A stretch of DNA of 64,000 nt, from positions 1 to 64,000 of the forward strand of contig JAPEVC010000023.1 in the NCBI GenBank assembly GCA_027946555.1, given 5' to 3'. Position numbers and translations under genes: made by a program. Under the pieces are notes generated by a model. It was not told where the DNA came from. It saw only the letters and a list, made by a program, of their open reading frames with translations, and did no database searches. This document shows positions 1 to 9,749 of this stretch, in pieces (the stretch's first letter is position 1; each line of letters opens with the position of its first letter). Origin of the DNA: Gnomoniopsis sp. IMI 355080 (taxonomy: Eukaryota > Ascomycota > Sordariomycetes > Diaporthales > Gnomoniaceae).

Positions 1-565
1 AATTAATTCTTTTATTATAAATAGCTTTATTATTATTAAAAAGGTTTTATAAAATAGGTTTATATTGGGCTAAAGTATCTCCTTTTAATCTATACTTAGT
101 AAAGGCAACTTTATCGGCTTTATTAATAAACTACGCCTAATAATATGCGAAGTAAGCCTTATATTAAATAAGGAAGGCTTATAGCGCTCCTTTCTCGCCT
201 TTATAAGAAGCCGGTTTTTCTATTTTATAAACTCCTACCGGAGTAAAGGCGGTAGTTAGAGTAATTAGCTAAGCCTGCTATAAGTCCTAAATTATATATT
301 CTAATTATTAAATTCTTATAATTAACTAGGCAGCTATAAGCTTAATAGCTTATTATCCGATAAAGGATTTAATAGGAGTCGAGGCAGTTATTATATTATT
401 AGATATTACTATATAAATTCACCGTGCATTCACAACTATTATAGACTAATAGCTAAGTATAAGCTTAGCTTGCTATATATTATACACTTACTTAATTCAA
501 TAGATTTATTATATTATTATACCCGCTCTAGTTGCTTAATCCACTTGTTATATCACCTGCGTGCG
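1..565. repeat. AT-rich block, probable RIP-mutated transposon relic
   Basis: The first 565 bases are strongly AT-rich, full of TA and AT steps and stop codons in every frame. Composition changes abruptly to that of ordinary coding DNA at about 565-600, right at the stop codon of the next gene. In ascomycetes such blocks are usually repeats mutated C-to-T by repeat-induced point mutation. No transposase or reverse-transcriptase reading frame survives here, so the original element cannot be named. The RIP origin is inferred from composition alone. Confidence 0.6.
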
Positions 566-584
566 ATTATAATATCCAAAATCT

Positions 585-1409
585 TTAAGCATTTGCAAGT
601 ATATTTGCAACAATTCCAATTGCTGCAGGCGTATCGCTACTCTCTGCTTGATTGTAGCCGTAGTTTAGAATGTTCGCACTCCCAATGCCGGCGTCGCTGA
701 ATTGTTGGAGCCATTGCTGTACATCTGAAGCAGGAAGAGGATTGTTGTTAGTCGTGAAGTCGTGAAGCAAGATGCTCGACTTGTCCGCCAGTCCAGCTGG
801 TACGTTGCTTTGGAGAACAAGACTGTTGAATTGAGCGGCGTAATTCTCGAAGACTATCACATAATCCGCCATGTCCTCGTCAAAATACTCCGGATGATTG
901 CTCTGTTGGCCGACATTGTAGATCAATTCGAATGCATATGTTTCGCTATCGAATAATGAATGGGCGTACTCCGTCACTTCGGCCATGTAAGAAACGTCGC
1001 TGGCGCCTTGCTGGCCAGTCCAATTAGGAGTCTCATCGAAGAAGATGCCGTTCATAGAAATATTCGCTGCAGTATAGGTGTTCCATCCTGCCCAGTAGGA
1101 CGTGTCTTGATTAACGTCCGCCATGGAACGGCTGCCGTAGGTTGTGTAAACATATCCAAATGTATGCACGTTTGGGTACGAGTTCAGCTGAGTCACACCA
1201 TTGATGTAGTCGCCATTGTATCCTGGGTCATTGCCACCGGGGCCGTTGTCAGGATTCACGATAACTTGGAATTCTAGATCGGGATTCGCGGCGATAGCTG
1301 CATAGATGTTATTCCACCAACCTTGCCAGGATGGATAGACATAGAGGGGAAGGAGAAATTTTGTTGCTTCAGTGGGAAGGAAGAAGGGGAGTAGGTATTT
1401 GACCTGCAT
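585..1409 (-). CDS. Spherulin-4 family protein (GH135-like)
   Basis: A 274-residue spherulin-4-type protein. The family includes Sph3 (GH135) of Aspergillus, which cleaves the cell-wall polymer galactosaminogalactan; activity here is inferred from family only. The sequence shows the N-terminal strand motif LLPLYVYPSW, then VIVNPDNGPG, the tract GIFFDETPNW carrying the conserved acidic pair expected in the active site, and ILNYGYNQA near the C-terminus. The open frame extends upstream to a TTG, so I chose the first in-frame ATG at 1409. Its leader (MQVKYLLPFFLPTEA) is a poor, proline-broken signal peptide; family members normally carry a good one. An upstream exon may be missing, or the gene may have lost secretion. 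The stop codon lies about 20 bases from the AT-rich block. Confidence 0.75.
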   Translation of the reverse strand: MQVKYLLPFFLPTEATKFLLPLYVYPSWQGWWNNIYAAIAANPDLEFQVIVNPDNGPGGNDPGYNGDYINGVTQLNSYPNVHTFGYVYTTYGSRSMADVNQDTSYWAGWNTYTAANISMNGIFFDETPNWTGQQGASDVSYMAEVTEYAHSLFDSETYAFELIYNVGQQSNHPEYFDEDMADYVIVFENYAAQFNSLVLQSNVPAGLADKSSILLHDFTTNNNPLPASDVQQWLQQFSDAGIGSANILNYGYNQAESSDTPAAIGIVANILANA

Positions 1410-2630
1410 CTTAAAATAGGTAAGGGCTCCAGGAAGTAGCTGAGTAAAATGGGGTTTGAGAAGAGGGACAGGCAACAGTACTGATGAATTGATTTCTAAC
1501 GTTGTCCTGAACGAGAAGAGAACATCCTTTTATGTTCCATGATGGAAGGCCAGCGGCCATACTGAAGTTTTTGGTGATGACGTTAGTACAACGGACAGGA
1601 ATGCATCGATACTGCTACAAGGCTTAATTCTTTACTCATCCCCTTGAGAGACACGAAACGAAGTTCTAGAAGATGTCCATAAGGGCGTGGAAGAATTACT
1701 GCCGTCTCACTGGCACGTACGTGAATGCCAATCCACACTCGGCTTCGAACCTCGATCACGATCACGATCCAGACCCAGCCCAGCGAGTGGCGCTGAACCT
1801 CTCTTCTTCAATGGTAACGTCAAGCCCATCTGCACCGTCCGTGTCCTTGCTGGACATCAGTAGTTACGCATAAAATTGAGAGGAAATGAAAGGCAAAAAG
1901 GGAGTCAACGTGGCATTTTCCATTTGCTGCACGTGGGTACCATTTTTCTAGCATGAATAGCACCACATGGCTTAGTGATTAGATGGAAGCCGGCTGAGGT
2001 CCATGTCGGCCCCCACAAAACAGAGCTTAGGCCGTTCTCATCGTGCCATGACGTGAGTGCACAGCGCGCCCAATTCCGCGCTCATCGGTGCTCTCCGAAA
2101 GGTTGTCCTTGCTTCATTCCAGTCGGTTACAACGTTTGTCACGCCCGCCATGTGGATGGCTCGAGGTGAGGCTATCCGGGCTATGACGGGGGGTCGACTA
2201 GAGGTTGAGGAGTAAATGTCGGCGAAAGCGACACGCTAAACCAGGTGTAAGACATGAGCATTTTCCAAGAAACGAGTATGCCACGAATGACTGCTCAATC
2301 AGGCAGTTCAGGCCTTCCAAGTTGATTCGTAAGGCATGCCAACTGTACAGAGTCTTCTGCCTTCCTCTGCGCGAAATTTGGTCTTTCTATTTGGCGCGCG
2401 GTGCAAGTGAGGGTGGCGATTATGACCTGGCCAGATGATTTGTTCCACGCAAGCCCGGTCCCTTTGAGGGCGTAGAGAACGGGCCGAGCATAGATGTTGT
2501 TCCGGTGCGAAACAGAGCCGCATCAGTATTCACAAGGAGTCGGCTGACAGGCATGCTCATGACTTCGCCATATAATCATGACTGCCCTGACGCTCTGTCC
2601 AGTTATAAGAATGTTGTTCGCAAGCAGCCT
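1410..2630. other. Intergenic, no gene seen
   Basis: Only short unconvincing frames occur. It should hold the promoter of the spherulin-like gene on the minus strand and the 3' end of the DCP1-like gene. I see no RNA gene or repeat. Confidence 0.5.
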
Positions 2631-3242
2631 TCACTGAGCTGTCCTCCGCACTGCATTTGACCTGTCCTGTATGGCAGCCAAGGTGGCATCCAGACCGTCG
2701 AGATCTACGTAGAGGCCCCAAACGACGATGTCGCCTTGGGGATTGGCGGTGTGAACCTCGATAAGGCGCTTTTGATCGTCGTTCTGACTAACAAAGGTTG
2801 GGTGGGCCAAAGGGATAATGCAATTCTCGAAAGCCTGGCGATTGATGACGACGATGCAGGCGCGGGTGACAGGTTGGCCGGTAGACATGTCGGGGTCCTG
2901 GTTACAGACAAACAGAGGGCCTTTGGCAATAGCATCGCCGTAAGTGTCTTCTTTGTCGTCCCACTTGTAGACGGTAGTGCTGGTGGATATGGGCTTGAGA
3001 TAGGACCGAATGCTCGGAACGTAGCGCTTCAGAACCCTGAGATTCATATCGTCGATGGGGCTGACGCCCTGGATGGATTGGGTGGTCTGGTAGGTTACGG
3101 TGGCAGCATCGGAGGCAGAGGGCTGGCCATGAGGAGCGTCGGACTCGTAATCTGATACAGGCAAATGGTCCATAGGCCCAGTACCGCTAGCCGGCTGCGG
3201 CTGGGTTCGGCGTCGAAACTTGCGGGAAGTTGAGGGCTTCAT
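2631..3242 (-). CDS. DCP1: mRNA-decapping enzyme subunit 1 (DCP1-like)
   Basis: A 203-residue intronless protein, close to the length of fungal Dcp1. Dcp1 is the EVH1-fold activator of the Dcp2 decapping enzyme and acts in cytoplasmic P-bodies in 5'-3' mRNA decay. Residues 1-60 are a polar, probably disordered leader containing SDYESDA. The EVH1-like core begins at about residue 65 with DMNLRVLKRYVPSI, followed by TTVYKWDD, the strand GPLFVCNQDP, and RACIVVINRQAFENCIIPL, which matches the Dcp1 pattern of LFV plus an R/L-N-R-x-x-x-E-N motif. VVWGLYVD near the end corresponds to the family's GIW(F/I) strand. ATG at 3242 is the first in-frame start. It is divergent from the 5-phosphatase gene with about 610 bases between start codons. 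Assignment is by motif pattern; the fungal proteins diverge strongly. Confidence 0.8.
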   Translation of the reverse strand: MKPSTSRKFRRRTQPQPASGTGPMDHLPVSDYESDAPHGQPSASDAATVTYQTTQSIQGVSPIDDMNLRVLKRYVPSIRSYLKPISTSTTVYKWDDKEDTYGDAIAKGPLFVCNQDPDMSTGQPVTRACIVVINRQAFENCIIPLAHPTFVSQNDDQKRLIEVHTANPQGDIVVWGLYVDLDGLDATLAAIQDRSNAVRRTAQ

Positions 3243-3852
3243 GGTGCGTGAGGGAGTGGCAACGGGTAGCCCTCGCTACTTTGGTGGAGGTGTGTGTATG
3301 TGTGTGTTTAGGGCCAGATGTCGGTGTTGAATTGGGTTGGTACCGAGTGACTAGAGCCTAGAGAGGAGGTGACGTTTGGGAGCACTGAAGCTCTTATCGC
3401 GATAAGAGACTTTCACCAAGTCAAGCGCCGATATGCAGGGGCCTCCCCAGCGAGGAACCGTTGTATGCAGAACGACGTCAGGGGTGCTATGGGCCTTGTA
3501 CTTGTGCATAGTACGTACCCAGGCACTGTACGCTACTAACTTTATCTCCCATCCATCCGCCTTCGCAGTCGCAGATCCCTTGCCCGACTTCATTTTGCCC
3601 TGCATATCATCATCATCATCGTCACCGTCGTCGTTGCCACCCTTCCAGAGGTACAAGTGGGTCTCGAACACTCTCACAGCCAGGGCACGAGAGCATGTTC
3701 ACCTTAAGCTTCCTGCAAAATTCGCGCCATCACTCGTCCTCATCCATGCCCTGATCTCGACTTCACGTGACACTCAATGCCTCCTTGTCTCCATTGGGTG
3801 CCTTGTCTCCAGAACGACGACCGCCGTCCTTTGAATTCGGAATCTGCTCGAC
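3243..3852. promoter_or_regulatory. Shared divergent promoter, DCP1-like / 5-phosphatase
   Basis: The 610 bases between two head-to-head start codons must contain both promoters. A short CATCATCAT-type microsatellite lies at about 3605-3625. No TATA box is evident on either side. Confidence 0.5.
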
Positions 3853-6800
3853 ATGGAAACTACCGTTCCTGAGCGGTCGATCCCTGACGCACCCGAGCCC
3901 GTCGACCTGACTCCATCCAATCCCCGCTCTCTGCACCGCGCTGTCTTTGCTCGTCGTGCCGAGTATACGAGGCCCCACCGCATTCGTGTCAAGGTCGGCT
4001 CATGGAATGTCGCCGCCTGCCCTGGAACTGATAAGGACCTGGCCTCATGGTTCATCGACGGCAAGGGCCTCGATGCCCGCTTAGCTGCCCTCGATGTGGG
4101 CCAGAACCCTAATGTCGAATCCCAATCCTCCCACACCAGCCTGTACCGAGACGCCACCACTACACGTCTTCTGGGGCGGGATGAAATTGGTCTATATGTC
4201 TTGGGTCTTCAGGAGGTTGTCAATTTGAACCCTGTTACCCAGTATGTCTACTCCGATACCAATCCAACAGACAAGTGGCGCCTTGCCCTGGAGGCTGCCC
4301 TTCCCAAAGATTACCAGTTTGTTGCCTCTGAACAAATGTCCGGACTTCTGATATTGCTCTATGCCTCACCTGAGGTTGCCCCCTTCATCGGAAATGTCAG
4401 CACCAAGGTCGTTGGAACTGGTGTGGGTGGCTGGTTCGGCAACAAAGGCGCTACTGCGGCTCGCATTGTGCTCGGAGAGACTACCAAGCTGGTCCTGGTC
4501 AACTCACACCTGTCTAGTGGGAGCGATGCCTCTGCCCTTGAGCGTCGGTGTTGGGACGTCAAGTCCATTGCGGATCGTATTCGGTTTGACCCTATCTTAC
4601 TACCCGGTCAAGATGGAGAAGGCGTACAGGACAGACTTGGCGACGAGGACTGTGTCTTCTGGTTTGGCGACCTCAATTTTCGCCTTGACTCGATCCCTGG
4701 AGACGATATTCGCAGACTACTGACCTTGCATACCAAGGGCGAGTACGATTTGAGTGGTAGGAAGCATGACAAGCTCGACGGCGAAGAGGGCATACTTGTA
4801 ATGAGCGTCTCCGATGGCAGCGATGAGCAGGCAGACGACACTTCCTCGAGTACCAAATCTACCGACCAGAGTAGCGATGTCGACTCCATTTCGCTCCCAG
4901 ACCCCGACGATTTTGAACCCGATCCTCGCGAAGATCCTGCTTCTCTCCAGGCAACACTAGATTCGCTCCTACCACACGACCAGCTACGGAGGATGATGAA
5001 GCAGGGCAAAGTCTTCCATAATGGCTGGCATGAAGGCCCCATCACATTTCTGCCCTCATACAAGTATGACGTGGGCACGATTGGCTATTTTGACTCCAGC
5101 GAGAAAAAGAGAGCTCCCAGCTGGTGCGACCGCATCTTGTTCCGCACAAAAGCGGACAGAGAAGCACACGAGAGAAAGACGAATGATGAGGAGGAGGCAC
5201 GAAAACGCGACGAGGAGATGAAGGCCCGCGGCATTGATCACGCCGCAGATGACGACGAGGTCCTTTTTGACTATGACCCGGAAAATGACGGCGATGCCAG
5301 TCCAGAGAGTAAGCCGGGTTTGGATTATGATGAGTATGATGAAGCTGGAGACGACGCAGATCCCGCTGGCAACGAGTCCGGTGCAGAAGAGCCGCTGAAC
5401 CTTGATATTTACACATCCCACCAGCGCATCACATCTTCAGACCACAAGCCCGTGGTAGCCCTCTTCACCCTCAATTTTGATGCGGTAGTGCCCGAGCTCA
5501 AGGCTGAGGTGCTTGCAGAAGTGGCTCGTGAGCTTGACCGGGCCGAGAACGAGGGTCGGCCCTCCATCACTATTGCCTTTGAGGGGTCACAGTCCGGTGA
5601 TGACTTGGTCGACTTTGGCAAACTCAAATTTTTGGACAAGCGTGAGGCGCATCTCACTCTCGCCAATACCGGGCGCGTCCCGGCCAGCATTACTTTTGTC
5701 GACAGGCCATCGATCGAGGACACAGGAAACGACGCGTCGACCATTCCACAGTGGCTCAGTACTTCCTTAGTGGGAAATGAGCTTAGTGACACTAATGGCC
5801 CTAACTTGGGTAAAGTGGTTACACTGGAACCAGGCGAGACGGTGAATGCTTATTTACACGTGCTCGTTGATAGGCCTTCCCAGGCCAGGATGCTGAACCA
5901 AGGGTGTGAACGTCTGGAAGAAGTCTTGGTGCTTCGAGTCGCGGACGGGAGGGATCATTTCTTACCCGTTCGAGCTGTCTGGACCCCTACCTGTATTGGT
6001 AGATCCATCGACGAGCTTATTCGCGTTCCTGACGGCGGTATCCGAGACTTTGTCACATCCTCGTCGGTCATGAAAGGAGGAAAATACCCAGGAGCCATAC
6101 CTCTTGGTGCCGGTATCCACCGATCCGCACCTAAGGAGCTTTTCAAGTTAATCGAAGCCCTTGAGGTCTTGACTGACAGGACCATGGCTGACGAACAGAT
6201 GCTGGGATCCTACACAATCCCCAATGACAAACATGGGTGGCCGTTTGAAGACTTCGTCGCCGGGTCACATGACCACCTCCTGTCTTCTGTCATTGATATT
6301 CTCGACACCGACCGGCCCATCGCGGACGCTTTCCCTCCAGAAACTAACCCCTGCGAGCGCCTCGAGACGGTAGCGGAGGTACTGCTGTTATTTCTTCAAG
6401 GTCTGACCGATGGCGTCATCTGTGAACAGCTTTGGGGCAAAATCGAAGAGGCTCCCATCCGAGCACTCGGGCCGCCAGGCAGCTTTACCGACGAGGCATT
6501 GGAGGATGACAAGACGGCGATCCTCGACATTCTTGCCAACGCCCCCAATCATAATATTTGCTTTGTCTTTCTCACCACCACTCTGGCTAAGATAATCAGG
6601 GAACTCGCCCCTGTCAAGCACAGCGAGACCGAAGCGCTCAGCAGAGCGGCAGCAACGCCGAGCTCCGCCATTGGCGCCATCGCTCGCCGATCCCTCAGCT
6701 TCAGGCGCAGCGTCACTGGCAGCACCAGCATGGCTGCAATTACGAACATGACCCACGCCGTTGAAGCGGTACAAAAGCGGAAGGCAGGCGAGAGGAGAGT

Positions 6801-6930
6801 GGCACAGATTTTCGGGAGAGTACTGTGTAGGGTCCCAGCGCCGGCGAGAGAGAAGGACAGGAAGGCTTTGGAAATCAAGACCACGGCAGTGGTGGAATTA
6901 TTTCTGAAAGCAAGAAGTGACGAAAGATGA
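3853..6930 (+). CDS. OCRL/INPP5B-type inositol polyphosphate 5-phosphatase
   Basis: A 1025-residue single-exon protein. The family removes the 5-phosphate from PI(4,5)P2 and related lipids on endosomal and Golgi membranes. The catalytic domain runs from about residue 45 to 545 and shows SWNVAACPG (about 50), LQEVVNLNP, GNKGAT, NSHLSSG, WFGDLNFRLD (about 270), RAPSWCDRILF (about 421) and SSDHKPV (about 528), so the metal-binding and phosphate-binding residues are intact. Two acidic inserts (about 315-350 and 435-520) enlarge it. An ASH-like beta domain follows (about 560-710), then a RhoGAP-like helical domain (about 745-1020) including ERLETVAEVLLLFLQGLTDG. This order is that of OCRL/INPP5B rather than of yeast Inp51-53, which carry a Sac1 domain. 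No arginine finger is obvious, so the last domain is probably a binding module. Confidence 0.88.
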   Translation: METTVPERSIPDAPEPVDLTPSNPRSLHRAVFARRAEYTRPHRIRVKVGSWNVAACPGTDKDLASWFIDGKGLDARLAALDVGQNPNVESQSSHTSLYRDATTTRLLGRDEIGLYVLGLQEVVNLNPVTQYVYSDTNPTDKWRLALEAALPKDYQFVASEQMSGLLILLYASPEVAPFIGNVSTKVVGTGVGGWFGNKGATAARIVLGETTKLVLVNSHLSSGSDASALERRCWDVKSIADRIRFDPILLPGQDGEGVQDRLGDEDCVFWFGDLNFRLDSIPGDDIRRLLTLHTKGEYDLSGRKHDKLDGEEGILVMSVSDGSDEQADDTSSSTKSTDQSSDVDSISLPDPDDFEPDPREDPASLQATLDSLLPHDQLRRMMKQGKVFHNGWHEGPITFLPSYKYDVGTIGYFDSSEKKRAPSWCDRILFRTKADREAHERKTNDEEEARKRDEEMKARGIDHAADDDEVLFDYDPENDGDASPESKPGLDYDEYDEAGDDADPAGNESGAEEPLNLDIYTSHQRITSSDHKPVVALFTLNFDAVVPELKAEVLAEVARELDRAENEGRPSITIAFEGSQSGDDLVDFGKLKFLDKREAHLTLANTGRVPASITFVDRPSIEDTGNDASTIPQWLSTSLVGNELSDTNGPNLGKVVTLEPGETVNAYLHVLVDRPSQARMLNQGCERLEEVLVLRVADGRDHFLPVRAVWTPTCIGRSIDELIRVPDGGIRDFVTSSSVMKGGKYPGAIPLGAGIHRSAPKELFKLIEALEVLTDRTMADEQMLGSYTIPNDKHGWPFEDFVAGSHDHLLSSVIDILDTDRPIADAFPPETNPCERLETVAEVLLLFLQGLTDGVICEQLWGKIEEAPIRALGPPGSFTDEALEDDKTAILDILANAPNHNICFVFLTTTLAKIIRELAPVKHSETEALSRAAATPSSAIGAIARRSLSFRRSVTGSTSMAAITNMTHAVEAVQKRKAGERRVAQIFGRVLCRVPAPAREKDRKALEIKTTAVVELFLKARSDER

Positions 6931-7512
6931 AAGGACGGTGATTCAATACGACTATTTGGGGCTTCACGCTATGTTGGGTAAGGCACAGGGCTGGTTCAGG
7001 TTCGCGATGTAGTGACAGCAACGCTTTTTGATACCCTTTGTCAAGGACATACATATATCCTAGATTCTCTTGCGGGCGGTTTTCATGCGTAATGTGCTAT
7101 GGTATGGTAAACCCCCGTGACATTCCTTGGCAGTCAATATACATCTTGGCACGTAGACAGAACTATTCAAGCACCGTCACGCTCCTCCTTACTTGATAAC
7201 TCTGAGCCACCGAGCTGGATAATACACAACTAATTTATCACTGGTGCAATATATGTGTGAGCATGTATGGCCACTGTTGAGGGAAGGAGCAATTGAGTCC
7301 ATCGTCCTCAACATTCAGATGTTCTCTTCACTGTCAGTCACGGAGTCTGCCTCTAGTCAAAGGTGAATCTTGATAGTAACCTTCTTCCAAACTGTGACTA
7401 TACTTAATGATGCTCACGCCCACAAGCGCAGCTCCGTCCCGATCCGTCTGTTTCCCTTTCTATTTTAATTCGTCGCATTGCTGCTATTGTCTATTCTTCT
7501 TCTGTCACCACT
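6931..7512. other. Intergenic, no gene seen
   Basis: Moderately AT-rich spacer after the 5-phosphatase. It must contain that gene's polyadenylation region. No open frame or RNA structure stands out. Confidence 0.4.
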
Positions 7513-8416
7513 TTGATCCGTCCCAGTCTGCCTACTCAGCTTTCCAGCCTGACTGAAGCAAAACCTCAGTGTTGTTCGTGCAAGCAAAGACCATCAATAC
7601 TACCTACCCCTGAATCTCACACTCGGCTTAGGGCTGATGCCTCCAGAGGTTCAACCGAGGAAGATCATGGCGAGCTTGATACATATCTGGGACAGGAGAA
7701 CGATAACGAAGACCAGGACGAGGAAGAAGGCAAGACCAAACGAGCAACAAAGAAAAGGGGTTGTCAACAGTTATTTTCGAATTTTCCTGCCTGGTATGAT
7801 ACTCAAGGTCAAGAACAATCGCTTATAGAGTTGGACACCCAGACAAACACCCTTGCGTCCCTGCTGAGCCACGAAACTAGTCAAAACCTAGATGCGAATG
7901 CGATATTTGAAGCTCAGAAAGCTTGAATACCCACTCACCTCCAGCCTTCAGCAGCACGATGATGAAACGGCGACATCCATCTCCGACACCGACCCGGACA
8001 AAACGCCTGTGCGGTCCTCTGGAGTAAGCCTTAGCTCTAATATGGACTGGTCATTGGATAAGCAAGGTGACAATCGACCCAATCGCAAATACGGATCCCG
8101 CACGCTCGCTGCGAACCGGCCTCGAGAAGTTGCTGAGTTTCTCCGACATCCTGGCCCTCCGCCTTCACTCATGCCACCCGGAAGCAAGCAATTTAACACT
8201 ATGACGTCGCCCAAGGGGGCACCCGGGGGCCAGGAAGCAGGAAGGGACATATGCATCATGAAATACCTGGAGCACTCGATGAGATTCTACTGGAGGGGGC
8301 TCCCGGGTGAATGGTCCCGAGGAGACGATATGTCGAATGGCAAAGCCCCCCGCCCCCCCTTCACCTACAACGCCAACGTCACCATGTCCTTCAAGCAAGC
8401 CTGCGCTCTGTGTTGA
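7513..8416 (+). pseudogene. Hypothetical gene, probably frameshifted
   Basis: Two overlapping frames look like one protein broken by a one-base shift near 7920. The upstream frame (to 7926) has no in-frame ATG. It holds an acidic run (NDNEDQDEEEG), a basic run (KTKRATKKRG) and ends in LDANAIFEAQK. The downstream frame (7892-8416) continues with polar sequence such as TSISDTDPDK, then REVAEFLRHPGPPP, which recalls the (A/S)DFLR-TGPP motif of uncharacterised disordered fungal proteins. An intron joining the two is possible, but I found no good GT-AG pair. No function can be assigned; it may be a decayed copy of such a gene. Confidence 0.3.
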
Positions 8417-9200
8417 AGAGCTTGCAGAGGGGATTTCACCCACATACTAGATTCATATGGGTACCTGTTCGAGTGTCCTTTGCGGGAGGGTGTTACGCTA
8501 CTGGAAAACCACGCGTCTGATAGATGGCGGTTGAAGGACCGGCCAAGACACCCCCCACCCCCCCGCAGCCACCGTGAGGCCTGGAAAACAGAGATCGAAG
8601 TTTCGGATTGCTCAAGGGATTCTCCAAAATGAGATGAGGAACTGCACCTTTCTGTCCACTTGGGTGGCTGAGTGCCACCCGGAAGGCATCCAGATTTCAA
8701 GATGTGAAGGAAACTAGCTGTCTATATGGTCAATTGGGTGGGTGCCATCCGGAAGGCTTCCGAGGTGTGGAAGACTCGCAGTTAGTCGCAGCTAGTCGCA
8801 GCCTCGCAGGGCTTCAGGATTGATGCTAGCGATCTGAACAGAATGGGTGGTATGATCTGTGGGGACTGTTGGAGGGGTTTTTGCAGCAGCAGCTGTCTGA
8901 ACTACAATATTGTCTACTCTATTGCTTCGCGTTTATTGGCCTCCATTCCCGGTCGTTTGGTCCATGCCTGACCACGGGGCTTCGCCGGCGTTTTCGACCC
9001 GGAGTAGCAGGGGTCCTCATGGATGACTCCCGAAGCCTGGGCTATGTGCAAGATGCTCCTCATGTTGTGTGAGATTCGAGACCCTCGTCAAATGCGCTGT
9101 AGTCCTTGTCTGAGATCCATCAGCCATGATGCCGGATTGGCACTTCAACATTGTGATCTCTCGACCCCCCCGCCATTTCGCCCTCCTTCTCAATGATAAC
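8417..9200. other. Intergenic with a small imperfect duplication
   Basis: No gene is visible. Between about 8660 and 8761 a unit reading TTGGGTGG...TGCCA(C/T)CCGGAAGGC(A/T)TCC occurs twice, about 70 bases apart, followed at about 8778-8806 by three tandem AGTCGCA-like units. The rest is unremarkable. Confidence 0.5.
8659..8770. repeat. Imperfect direct repeat pair
   Basis: The two copies lie at roughly 8660-8692 and 8734-8761 and share the core GCCA(C/T)CCGGAAGGC with few mismatches. The origin is unknown; they could mark a small duplication. Confidence 0.5.
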
Positions 9201-9749
9201 CTAGACATCTAGAACCGGACCGTGTTCACCAAATATGGGGTCCTTTGTAAACCAAGGCAGGCTTCCGATGTTGTTGATCTTCTCATCCTCCCCAAACATA
9301 CCATAGCACATGTCCCAATGATAGCCTCTTGGATAACTTCCTACCATCTCAAAGCAACCACTAGGCCCACTCAGGTCCTCTAATAAGCGATGTGCCATAC
9401 CAGCAGGCACAATCATCACATCACCAGCTTGGACTGTTGGCGTCACACGATCTGGATTCTCCTCGCCACCAAAGCACAGCTTTGCCCGCCCGGACGTGAC
9501 GCTTAGAACTTCATGAGAGGTGCTGTGGAAATGCGTGGTGGAGTACATTGAGTAGCGCCAGTGGGGAACAACCACGCCTACAGATCTCAGATGTGACTCC
9601 ACGGCAGATGCATCAGCGTCAAATACCGAGTGGTAGACGAATAATGGTTTCTTGACGATGCTGCTATTTGGAAGGCCGTTGTGCGCTGGAATGAAGTGTT
9701 TGCTCACGCACAAGGAGTCGAGAGATGCTACCGCGGTATTGGATGGCAT
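9201..9749 (-). CDS. Small cupin-domain protein (YjlB-like)
   Basis: A 182-residue single-domain cupin. Cupin motif 1 is at about residues 73-86, where HFHSTSHEVLSVTSG supplies two histidines and a glutamate for a metal site. Motif 2 follows as AGDVMIVPAGMAHRL with the final histidine. C-terminal YPRGYHWDMCYG resembles the bacterial YjlB group, a cupin family of unknown substrate. No signal peptide or membrane segment is seen, so it is likely cytosolic. The open frame starts at a GTG at 9791; I chose the first ATG, at 9749. No enzyme partner is adjacent, so the substrate is not predictable. A bacterial origin by transfer is possible but not shown here. Confidence 0.8.
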   Translation of the reverse strand: MPSNTAVASLDSLCVSKHFIPAHNGLPNSSIVKKPLFVYHSVFDADASAVESHLRSVGVVVPHWRYSMYSTTHFHSTSHEVLSVTSGRAKLCFGGEENPDRVTPTVQAGDVMIVPAGMAHRLLEDLSGPSGCFEMVGSYPRGYHWDMCYGMFGEDEKINNIGSLPWFTKDPIFGEHGPVLDV

